A model generated the notes under the pieces. That model saw only the letters and a program-made list of their open reading frames with translations, ran no database searches and was not told the DNA's origin. Below, piece after piece: positions 1 through 10,070 of a stretch of DNA of 64,000 nucleotides (positions within the stretch are counted from its first letter, which is position 1; each line of letters opens with the position of its first letter). This DNA comes from Pithys albifrons albifrons (Eukaryota > Chordata > Aves > Passeriformes > Thamnophilidae), in NCBI RefSeq assembly GCF_047495875.1, contig NC_092471.1, positions 16,265,001 to 16,329,000 on the forward strand. Reading direction: 5' to 3'. The translations under genes were made by a program, and so were the position numbers.

Positions 1-504
1 AAAAAACTATCATCTGCATTAAAAGTTTTAGGAGAAACCATTTTTGAATGCTTAATTAAGCACTGTTGCTTTCTGCTTTACGAATCAGCCCTGACAACAT
101 CTGCTCATAACAACTTGTCTTCCCTTTGAAATTATTTGCAGCTGTCACATGTCATCTGAAAAAGAGACAGAAAAGTCATTTCATATGCTAACACACTGCC
201 AATATTTACATCCATTTTGTCTCTGCAGTTACTTTTTTTTCCAAGTATAAATGATGTTTCTTGCAAGTGACAAGAGATTTCAAATCCTCAGACAAAAAAA
301 AGAAAGGTGGCACAACATCTTGCTTCAATTTTATTATTTCTTAGCAATCCAGAAGCAAAAGCACGGACTCAGTAAGCACAAACACAAAAAAGGATCACTC
401 TCAGATGAGAAACTCTTGTTTTTCATAAATTCATTTGTGAATGTTTTCTTTCCAGAACAGAAAGTTTACTGTACTGAGTACTGGTCCATGGACTACTGAC
501 AACA
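1..504. other. AT-rich non-coding DNA, probable TEX11 intron
   Basis: No exon, RNA gene or repeat could be recognised in this AT-rich stretch. It lies downstream, in the minus-strand sense, of TEX11 exon 7 and is therefore probably intron. The next TEX11 exon, which should carry the following TPR segment, was looked for by its expected peptide and not found here. Confidence 0.5.
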
Positions 505-1139
505 CTGTGCCCAGGTGGCCAAGAAGGCCAATGGGATCCTGGCCTGCATCAAAAATAGCGTGGCCAGCAGGACCAGGGCAGTGACCCTTCCCCTGGACTC
601 TGCCTTGGGGAGGCCACACCTTGAGTGTTGTGTTCAGTTCTGGGCCCCTCAATTCAGGAAAGAGATTGAGGGGCTGGAGCGGGGCCAGAGAAGAGCAACG
701 AGGCTGGAGAAGGGACTGGAGCACAAGTGCTGTGGGGAGAGGCTGAGGGAGCTGGGGGTGTTTAGCCTGGAGAAGAGGAGGCTCAGAGGTGACCTCAGCA
801 CTCTCTAGAACTGCCTGAAGGGAAGTTCTGGCCAGGCGGGGGTTGGTCTCTTCTCTCAGGCACTCAGCAATAGGACAAGGGGGCACGATGGGCTCAGGCT
901 CTGCCAGGGGAAATTGAAGTTGGAGATCAGAAAAAAATTCTTTCTAGAGAGAGTGCTCAGGCATTGGAATGGGCTGCCCAGAGAGGGGGTGGATTCCCCA
1001 TCCCTGGAGGTTTTTAAACTGAGATTGGCCATGGCACTGCGTGCCATGATCTGGTAAAGGGACTGGAGTTGGACCAAGGGTTGGACTTGGTGATCTTGGA
1101 GGTCTTTTCCAACCCAATCCATTCTATGATTCCATGATC
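505..1139 (+). repeat. CR1 LINE, 3' part of ORF2 and 3' UTR
   Basis: The translation shows the C-terminal CR1 ORF2 signature: [18 protein letters not shown], then [14 protein letters not shown], then [20 protein letters not shown]. This is followed by the family's [19 protein letters not shown] tail region in other frames and by the typical terminal ATTCTATGATTCCATGAT. Stops, frameshifts and a junction near 808-830 show it is dead. It lies antisense inside TEX11 intronic DNA. Confidence 0.9.
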
Positions 1140-2392
1140 CACAACATGGAAATCCTCTCCAGCTGATCCATGGCACCACACAGCACTGTGACACAACAAC
1201 CTCCTTGGGACACCCTCCAGGTGCTCTCTGGCACAGTAGGACTCTGGCAAAGTTCAGGACTAACAGATACCCAGCAGCCCAAACGTTTCACCCAGCAATC
1301 ATTAGCTCTTCACTTCTTCTTGTTTCTCTCTAAACCAGAAGTAAATTGTATCTCTCACGATGAGAAACCTTTTCCTTGTCTGCATCAGTGCTCCTGGTTT
1401 GTGAAGAGCATTCAACAGAAGTTTAATGCTATTTAATGAAGGAGTTCAAGTAGAAAGAATGAAGTTCATTTAAAATTAAATAAGGAACACCAGTGCAAAG
1501 ATCCCAGTGAGTATTTTCAATAATTCACAGTAAGAAACTCTGCTCTTATGATTCAAATCAAAGCTAGAGCCATGCAACTGACTTAGCCACTCAGATGCAC
1601 TTGAACAAGGCCTGTAGATCACAAAAACCAGCTTAAAATCAGTTGAAGTTTAATCGGTTAAAAACACAGATAATCTCCAACCATATTTCCCATATTTCCC
1701 TTTGAGAATTTGCACCTTCCCCTTTGAAGTTTAGTGCTTATACCAGAGAGTCAGGAACAAAGTGTTTCCTAAATATTGAGAAAACATGTAAGCAATGAAA
1801 ATAGATGTGGGAAAGTTTATCCTGATATAAACATATTATCTTTGCAAACAAAGAACTAGTCTGCATATGTCAGTTTGTTTTGTCTGTCTCAGAAGAAATA
1901 CAAAAAACAGTTCAGTGCAGTGGGAGCCTCTGCAGTTCTACCAAGATGAAGATTAGTACTGAGGATAGTGATGGACTTGCTTATCAAAACCCAGGAACAG
2001 CTTTTCCCTTGTCCCATCTGTCCCCAGACAAAAGTTCACATGGGAACAAGAGAAGATACAATATACAAGTTCAAGACATAAAATGCAGCTGGTTCTGTAG
2101 CAGAGTAGGTGGACCATTCAATATAGAAACCTTTTTGCCTTGCCTGCTGATTTGTCTTCTCAGTGTTTAGGAAGAATTTATCATTCTATTTCAAATTCTA
2201 CATCATGAGAAGCAAGAAAACAAAAATCACTTTGAAAAAAAACTGCTGTTTTCATGCAACATTTTTAGTAAAAAAAAAATCTCAGAGGCAACGAACCACA
2301 AGGGACACAAAGTCCATGTCATTCCTCAACATATAGAGAGGGAAGTAGGTTCTTGAAGTTAGGAGTGACAAAGAAGGGATGTTCTCACTTAC
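1140..2392. other. probable TEX11 intron, no recognised feature
   Basis: AT-rich sequence between a CR1 copy and TEX11 exon 7 (minus strand). Only short open frames without coding character are present. I saw no splice-flanked peptide resembling the next TEX11 exon. Confidence 0.5.
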
Positions 2393-5300
2393 TTCTTTTG
2401 GCAATTTCATCAAAATATCTTTGCAGCGCTGCACACACCCCACTGCCCTCTGAAAATCCTCTTGAGCAACCGCCTAAGAAAGCAGCAGAGAAAGCCAACA
2501 ATGATGGTGTGCAACTGGTCACCAAACTCACCACAAGACTGATTCTTTAAAACAGGACTTGGGCTTTTCACATGTAGTAAAGAGAGGTTTGGGATTAGGT
2601 ATCTGTCCTCACAGTGCTATAATAATTGTTTCTATACATTGTCAGATGATAAAGACACCCAGAAAATCCCTGCAGTCCTCAGGTGGTGTGCAAAGGCCAA
2701 ATGGATGGGACAGATGATCATTCAGGTGTTAGGATGGTACAACATTTCAGCAAATCTTACATCACCTCTCCTTTTGCCTCCAGGACCAAGTTAAACATTC
2801 TGGCCACTGCTTTAGCCCGTTTAGGGCAAATGCTGAGAATTTTGGAGACAGCACTCCCCTTCCAGATACTGAAGTCAGCAGTTGAGATCAACAAATGCAG
2901 GAACTACACCTGCTTGTATGAACAGTCCTATGTCTGTAATACTCTATAGCGTTGATAAAGTGCTCAGGCACTTCAGTCAGGTGCAACAATTCCTCACAAA
3001 GCTTAGAATTTCTAAGTAACATACTTGCAATTACTGTAATTTGTCTTGTTTATGCCCTAGAAAACCTTTAGCACTTTTTCAGACCTCTCTCATATTGCAC
3101 CAGGCTGTTTTTTTTAATAAGTATCACCATGACTCTTACCTCCTTGTACAATGCCAGAGGTTAAGACTGGAAAGAAAATATCAAACACCATAGAACTCAC
3201 TATTTCCAGACCTTGCAATTTTATACTGATTCTCCCAGTGTATAAAGCCTTCATGTATGGAAAGCAGCATGTGTGAGGTCATGGAAGAGAGGGCACTCAG
3301 GTACAGCAGGATCTCTGATGACACATAATATTGACAGCTTTGAGGATGTTCATGAGTTTGCAGAGTCACAGACCCAGAATCACAGACTATTCTGAGTTGG
3401 AAGGACCCACAAGGATCATCGAGTCCAACTCTTAAGTCAATCACCCACACAGGGGATTGAACCCATGACCTTGGCATTATTACAACCAAGTTTTAACCAA
3501 CTGAGCTGATCTCAGGGTCTGAAAGTCATGAAAGTTCTAAGTTGCAGAAGATTTTGTACCAGTGTATCTACTTCTTAGACATGGACCTTGGCTGCCAGGA
3601 ATACCACCTGCACATACCTTCATTTGCCTAATTGCAAATATAAATGCAGTATGATGAGTATTTAAGTAACTGCAGAGCAAAAGTGCAAATGTGACATGAA
3701 CTCAGTCTGGGAGATTCAGGCTCTGCACCAGTCACAGAACCACAGACAGAATCACAGACTATTCTGAGTTGGAAGGACCCACAAGGATCATCGAGTTCAA
3801 CTCTTAAGTCAATGGCCCGTCCCACTCCTCTTCTTCAGCCAAGCACAGGACACTGTTGGAACTTTTACATTTATGATTCATACAGGCAGCACTGCTGGCC
3901 AAATCACAGAGCAACAGATCTGAACTGGAAGATATAAACACCCCAGCAGAAATGAGTGTGATAAGTCAGGGAAATTAAAAATCATTAACTGACTGCAACA
4001 CTGACTGCAAACATGAGATGTGCTATCTTAGATCTGAGTGAAGGAAACACATCCCTCAGCAAGTCTTCAATGCCAGGCACTCAGGTATGTAATAACTGGG
4101 TCAGAGTTTCCCTTTATACCTAGTGACTTATAAGGCAAACAGTGAAGAACACACGTACTGATTCAGCTTGATAAGAGAGTACTTTGAAAAGGTTTTTCTC
4201 CACATCAGCCCTGTGCTTGTGAGTATCTGCCTCGCCATCGCTCCCCGCGCGCAGCTTCGCATAGAGCCTCTCTATGTTCTGGAAGACACAGCACAGGCGT
4301 CACCCACGGAACTCACAAATGGCACAAATGTAAGGAATAAAACTGGAGAAGAACTTACACTCATGGCATTCTCTAGAAATCCATCAGCAAGATCAGCCTT
4401 TCCAACATCTATCCATCCTTTCCCGGTTTTCATTGACATCTGAAGGAGAAAACTGTAAGTCCTTTGGGCAAATGAAGTCACTTTCAAGGAAGGAAATGTA
4501 AGATCTCCTCTCCTTGATTATGTGTCTAACATAGGACAAGGGGATTTCAGCTCTGCAATTTCTGACCAGCAACTCTCACTTCTGAATGAGGTCCTGAACA
4601 CTCACATGCAGCATAAGACTGAGTGTCCTCCCAGACAGTATGATAAGATACTGAAATAAATCAATGTGCTGCTCATAACTCATTTTATCCTAGGAAAAGA
4701 CATGATGGTAACCACACTATCCAGACATTCCCAACTCCACTGGCTCAGCAAGGTACCCCTGCAAAATACAGGCCCCACTTCAGCTCGTACTTTGTTTTCT
4801 TAAAAGGGAAAATTGAGATCATCCATCTTATCTTCCCTAAGTGATGAGAGGAGTCAGCAGCATTCCTGCCAAAACACCAACCATCCTTCCAGAACCACAC
4901 GTACATTTCACTCCCTTTCCAAAACAACCATAATGAGATCTGAAGATTCCCTGGGGGATCAACTGTACCTCGTTGCTCACCCACAATCAGCCTTACCAAA
5001 ATCTGCCTTCGGATGGTTCTCTCTGGGGGATCTCTGCCCTCACAAAGGCTGATCAGTCTGCAGGCCACAAACCGCACTGCAAGGGAGCAGCACAGCCAGT
5101 CAGGAGCTTCCTTTGCACTTCTTTATTTTCTTTTTACAGAAAGTCAGGCCTTGCCACCTCTGAGAGGCTGTTTGGTATTTTAAATCACAAGAGAGAAAAA
5201 CTGGAAAGCTTCAGGAGTGAAAAGAATCTGAATTTTAGCCAAGATGCTTAAAACTGCTTTGCAGGAGGTAAGAAAAAAATACTCTCATTAAAATACCTAT

Positions 5301-8300
5301 TAAACAATTTTGAGAGAGTTTAAGTTAAATACATGGTATTCAAAGATTTAATTACATTGCAGATGCTGAGAGTAACATGTCTTGAGAGCCTCAAAACAGC
5401 CTGGAGCAAAACAAGGAAATAAAGTTTAATAATCTTTACAGTTTCAAAGTAAGAAGTAAAAATATTTTCAGGCATTCTTTATAAATCAGGGATGGAAAAG
5501 ACACGACTTAATGTATTTAAAACAGCCCCTCCCTGGCCCTTCAGCTGAGATCTGAGAGCATTACGCTCTATTTTGTGTAAACTTACCCTTTTCCCTTTAC
5601 CTGATACAATTTATATGGTGCAGATTATACATAATTTTGACTATAATCCCTCAAGACAAGAACACAGGCCTGATAATGCAATCCCACAGAACCACACAAA
5701 GAACACACTGAGGCAAAAGGCCAAAGAGCTCATTTCTTTCCCCCATCCCTGCCACGGGCTCCAAGAGAACCCACCATCTGTGTACCTGGCTAAGGCAGGT
5801 CAGTAAAGAGGGTTGTTTTTCTGCATATAAACACTGATGAGATAGTTAAATAAACAATCTCACTTGATATAAATTAAGCGACCAATAGTCTAAAATTTAC
5901 ATCTCTGCTATGTCCATACACTTTTAGAGTAGAGCCACAGCATCAGAAGGTAAATTGCAGCTCCCTTTGGTGCCATCACCTCTTTGTGATGCCCTGGCAT
6001 GAAGTGAGGGGTGACCAGAATGCCCACACTGACTGTGAGCCACAGGAGGGTAACCAGTACATCCATTAAACCTTAACAGTTTGTACAAGCCCAGCTGCAC
6101 ATTTTCCTCTTTCTACACCCTACCTGCAAAGACCCAAACAAACCTACAGCACTGCACATGTCCATGTCAGCAGGGAGTTTGTCATTCCATGCTACATGGG
6201 ACACATTCAGGAAGGCACAGAAGATACGTACGTTTGGCTTTCTGCTCCTCGCTGAGAACAGCCCCAGTGTGTTTGACCACGGCCCAGTTCCACAGGCTGA
6301 CTGCACCCTCTTCTACCTGGGGGGAGAATCCATCAGATTTCATTGGGGCCTGGATGGGGGTGGCTCCCATTCAAGTTTACCACTGGAAAAAGAACTGTCT
6401 TTCATGTGTATCACAGTAAGGACCTGTCCACATGTTTGAGCAACTCCCTGTTCCAGCCAGGTGGGGGTTGGTCTCTTCTCCCAGGCACTCAGCAATAGGA
6501 CAAGGGGGCATGATGGGCTCAAGCTCTGCCAGGGGAAATTGAAGATCAGAAAAAAATTGTTTCCAGAGAGAGTGCTCAGGCATTGGAATGGGCTGCCCAG
6601 AGAGGGGGTGGATTCCCCATCCCTGGAGGTTTTTAAACTGAGGTTGGCCGTGGCACTGAGTGCCATGATCTGGTAAAGGGACTGGAGTTGGACCAAGGGT
6701 TGGACTTGAGGATCTCGAAGGTCTTTTCCAACTCAATCCATTCTGTGATTCTACTCTGGAGTCAAAGGTGTGAGTTTTCCATAAAACTGCCATGTGATTC
6801 CACAGGGACATCCCAGACAGTGACCCAAAACCAGGCAGGATGAACAGACCACACAGCATTTCTTCACCGAAAAGTCTGGGCCGTTCCTTTCTGGGAGCAC
6901 CCAGAGCTGTCAGGAAGCACAGACTTGTCATAAGCACCAGTCAGTCTTACAAAGACTGTCACATTTCTGAAAACACGAGAGCACTTCTAAGATTAAGCAA
7001 GGTAGGAAAGAACATGACTGTAAATCCAAGGCTGACAAGGTCTGAAACTAAACAGAACTAACAAATCATGGCAAGCAGCACATTCTGTCACACCATCCCT
7101 CGATGCCTTTGGCTCCCAACTGAAATTCCACATAAAAGAGAATTCTGTAAGTGAAGTGCTGGACTTAAGGTGCATTTGAGTATGTTCCTAAACAAACTCC
7201 CTTAACTGAAGTGCCCTAACCTGTTTCTATCAAGTCCAGACTCAGCAAACGTGACCTCACTCACCCCATCCATCTGGGATGAAAATTTCTCCAAAACCCT
7301 CACAGAGAAAAACTGTGTGCAATTTCACACCCCCATGTCCCAAACAAAGTGATTCCCTGGCAGCCTCAGAACACTTTATGTACATTTAAACATGTTGAGA
7401 GATCTGAAGGGATTGGAAAACAACTGCAAGAACCTTATCAGGTTTGACAATGGATCTGCAGTAAGGCTTCACCTCTTCTGCATATCAAAAAAATTAAGTA
7501 GATTAATTATCTTAAATACCTACACTGGGAAGCTTTCCATGTTAGCAAACAAAAAACAAGGGCTACTGACTGCACAGTCTTGTTCAAAAGATGATGCAGG
7601 ACTACATAAACACACTGCTTTGGCAACCCACCCTGAAGGACTGCACTTTCCATCACTTTAAATTCCATTTTCCATGGCATATATTGACAGTAAATAAACT
7701 CCTGATTAACGAGGAGACATTTACAGTCCCTTTTACTGAAGAGACCAGATCACACATTAATGATTTCTCCTTACTTCAAAAATAATTTAGCCAAACTGAT
7801 TCAGGCAGAACTGAAGGATACCAGTTTTATGCTCTTGTATTTCTTCACACCCCACACTACTTTCTGTTGTGACACTTGCTAACCAGTCTCACTCCATGAT
7901 GCAAATTTAGGACTTTCAAAAGCAAAAAAATCTTCCTTAAGATGGTAATTACTGTGAGTTACATCTGTCTTGAAAATACAGTTTTGGAGGGAAAAGTTGG
8001 ACAATATCTTAACTGGTCTTGTTTTTATTCCCAGAATCACAGACTATTCTGAGTTGGAAGGGACCCACAAGGATCATCGAGTCCAACTCTTAAGTCAATC
8101 ACCCACACAGGGGATTGAACCCATGACCTTGGCAAAATTACAACCAAGTTTTAACCAGCTGAGCTGATCTCAGGGTCTAATTCCAAGTTCATGCATTACT
8201 TATCAGATTTCTTTCTGAAAAAGGACTTTTAAAGTACGTGTTTACTACTTTATAAGTCATTCTTCAGCAAAATACACAGAAGGAAAACAAATTAAAACAT

Positions 8301-9593
8301 TATTAACAGTGACCTGATAAACTTTTATAAATACTGAGAATGATTATTTCCCTCTCTCGTATTGTGTACTGGGTTTACCAGGCAGTAAAATGACACGTTT
8401 GTTTGTTTTCTTCTTCCCCAAGTACCTGCTGTCATTACAGGACTGCACACACAAGAGGAGAAGGACGTCTCCACTGACCCAGCACCAAACTCTCAATGCA
8501 TCAGTGCTCTCTGCTTGCATTTTTACTTGAAATGACAGTTGGAAACTACTAGAAATTGGAATAATAAAAACCTTAACACTGCCAATTACCAGCAGCTTTT
8601 CCCATTATCATCAGAATGGTTTGCGTTGAAAGGGACCTTAAAGACCATCTTGTTCCAACTCCCTGCCATGGGCAGGGACACCTCCCACTATCCCAGGGTG
8701 CTCCAAGCCCCATCCAACCTGCCTGGGACACTCCCAGGGTTGGGGCAGCCACAGCTTCCCTGGGCACCCTGGCCTGGCCTGCCCACACTCATAGCCAAAA
8801 ATTCCTTCCTAAAATCTAATCTAAATCTACCCTTTCAGTTTAAAGCCATTCCCCTTGTCCTGTCACTCCATCCCTTGTCCCAAATCCCTCTCCAGCTCTC
8901 CTGGAGCCCCTTCAGACTCTGGAAGGGGCTCTCAGGTCTCCCTGGAGCCTTCTCCTCTCCAGGCTGACACCCCGAGCTCTCAGCCTGTCCTCCCAGGGGT
9001 GTCCCAACCCTCTGATGACCTTGGTGGTCTCTGGACTTGCTCCAGCGGCTCCTTGTCCTTCCTGAGGGCCCAGGGCTGGACAGGCACCCAGGGCTGCTCT
9101 CACCAGAGGGGAGCGGCAACACACACTGGCACATCTCGATCCACGTTTCGCACTGACTTTTAAATGTAACATTTCCCACTTTATTTGGGGATTTCACGAC
9201 TCAAGACCGAACTGTTTTGTTTACATTTCAGTAGGGTAAACACCGATCTTCCCTGCCGAGGGGCGGAGCAGCCGCGGTGCTTGCGGGGCTGCAGCACCAA
9301 CCTGGGCCAGGGCTGCGGGGGGCTCAGCACAGGCATCCCCCGGAGCCGCGGGGGGCTCTCCCTCCGCCGCCCTGTGCCCCTCAGGGATGTTCCCCGCCGC
9401 CTGGAACAGCTCCTCGGTGAGCGCGGCGATGCGCGACGGCACCTCCTCCTTCAGCAGCTCCCGCACCAGCCCTGCAACACAGGACGGGAGCGGGTCGTCA
9501 CATACAGCCCAGCGGCCCGGGGGCGGCCTTAATGGGGCGGGGAGAGGCGGAGATTCCGGCACCTTCCAGCGCGGCCACAGACGGCGCCGCCAT
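2393..9593 (-). CDS. TEX11: TEX11, first seven coding exons (partial, runs off left edge)
   Basis: TEX11 is the vertebrate relative of yeast Zip4/Spo22, a TPR-repeat protein of the synaptonemal complex needed for meiotic crossover formation. Exons on the minus strand are 9563-9593 (start ATG at 9593), 9302-9471, 6232-6316, 4997-5076, 4359-4439, 4159-4278 and 2393-2473. Each is bounded by AG/GT and their phases join to give about 216 residues. Recognisable family segments are SLWNWAV (exon 3), LSEEQKAK (exon 3), IRRQIL followed by MSMKTGKGWIDVGKADLAD (exons 4-5), LFKVLSYQAES (exon 6) and AVAQEDFQRA...RCKDILMKLP (exon 7). The human neighbour of SLC7A3 is also TEX11. The N-terminal 67 residues are poorly conserved. 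The exon 3 donor is chosen as AAAC/GTACGT because that phase joins exon 4. The rest of the gene lies left of the window. Three tRNA-Ile SINE fragments and two CR1 copies lie between exons or just beyond exon 7. Confidence 0.88.
3372..3520 (-). repeat. tRNA-Ile-derived SINE with CR1-like tail (TguSINE1 type)
   Basis: Read on the minus strand, it starts with a tRNA-like head containing an A box (GCTCAGTTGGTTAAAAC), the segment CCAAGGTCATGGGTTCAATCCC with a B box, then a CR1-type end with the words GAGTTGGACTCGATGATCC and CAGAATAGTCTGTGATTCTG. The head matches eukaryotic tRNA-Ile in layout. It lies in TEX11 intron 6, in the same sense as the gene. Confidence 0.82.
3734..3820 (-). repeat. truncated SINE copy, CR1-like tail only
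   Basis: Only the tail half of the same SINE is present: the words for AGAGTTGAACTCGATGATCC and the repeated CAGAATAGTCTGTGATTCTG on the minus strand. The tRNA head is missing (5' truncation). It lies about 210 bp from the more complete copy at 3.4-3.5 kb, in the same orientation. Confidence 0.75.
6455..6757 (+). repeat. CR1 LINE 3' end
   Basis: The last roughly 300 bp of a CR1 element. It encodes the [18 protein letters not shown] and [19 protein letters not shown] peptides and ends with CCATTCTGTGATTCTACT. It belongs to the same subfamily as the copies at 0.8-1.1, 11.65, 48.5 and 54.5 kb. It sits just upstream, in the TEX11 sense, of TEX11 exon 3 (intron 2). Confidence 0.88.
8035..8182 (-). 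repeat. tRNA-Ile-derived SINE (TguSINE1 type)
   Basis: Nearly the same sequence as the copy at 3.4-3.5 kb. On the minus strand it reads tRNA-Ile-like head with A and B boxes, then the CR1-like tail. It lies in TEX11 intron 2 in the same sense as the gene. Confidence 0.82.
8612..9112 (-). repeat. CR1 LINE 3' part, another subfamily
   Basis: On the plus strand it begins CAGAATGGTTTGCGTTGAAAG, followed by GGGACCTTAAAGACCATC, CCTGCCATGGGCAGGGACACC and the long CCTTGTCCTGTCACTCCATCCC tract. This is the reverse complement of a CR1 3' end and ORF2 C-terminus. It is more diverged than the [20 protein letters not shown] copies in this window. It lies next to the TEX11/NCBP2-like promoter. Confidence 0.8.
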
Positions 9594-10070
9594 GGCCGGG
9601 CCGGCCCCTCAGGGAGGGCGGGAATGGCGGCGGGGCCGCACTGCGCCTGCGCGCACCGCGCTCACCGCCCGGCCCGCCCAGCGCTCGCGCCGGCCCTCCC
9701 GCGCTCCGATTGGCTGTCCGGCGCGCTAGCCCCGCCTTTTCAGCCTGAGCGACAGCTGTCTCAGCCAATCGCGTGGCTCAGCGTCGCGAGCCGCGGGCGG
9801 TTTCCGGTGCGCGCGGCGCTTCCGGAGGGGTCCCGGGAGCGGGTCCCGAGCGGGGTCCGGGCGCGATGTCGGGGCTGCTGCACACCACGCTGAGCGGGCT
9901 CAACAGCGACTCGTACTGCGAGATCAGCCAGTACCGCGACCAGCACTTCCGGGTGCGCCCGGGGCCGGGGGGGACCGGGACCGGGGCCGGGGCCGGGCCG
10001 GGCAGCGGGAGGGAGCGGGGAGGCGGCGGCGGGCCCGCTGACCCCGCCGCGTGCGCCTCTGTGCCCGCAG
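9240..10070. promoter_or_regulatory. bidirectional CpG-island promoter of TEX11 and the cap-binding gene
   Basis: The start codons of the two divergent genes are 272 bp apart (TEX11 ATG at 9593, minus; cap-binding gene ATG at 9866, plus). The interval is very GC- and CpG-rich and lacks an obvious TATA box. Two NF-Y-type boxes are present: ATTGG at 9709-9713 and CCAAT at 9765-9769, on opposite strands. A shared promoter is inferred from the spacing and composition. It would couple a germline gene to a general RNA-processing gene. Confidence 0.75.

Noticed and set aside
2760..2880. Possible extra TEX11 exon on the minus strand (SKILSICPKRAKAVARMFNL)
   Set aside because: It has an acceptor-like and a donor-like site, but it lies upstream (5') of exon 7 and would break the perfect phase join of exons 6 and 7. 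The peptide does not resemble TEX11.
3372..3520. Functional tRNA-Ile gene
   Set aside because: A and B boxes are present but the cloverleaf is degraded, and the sequence continues into a CR1-like tail shared by three other copies. It is a SINE.
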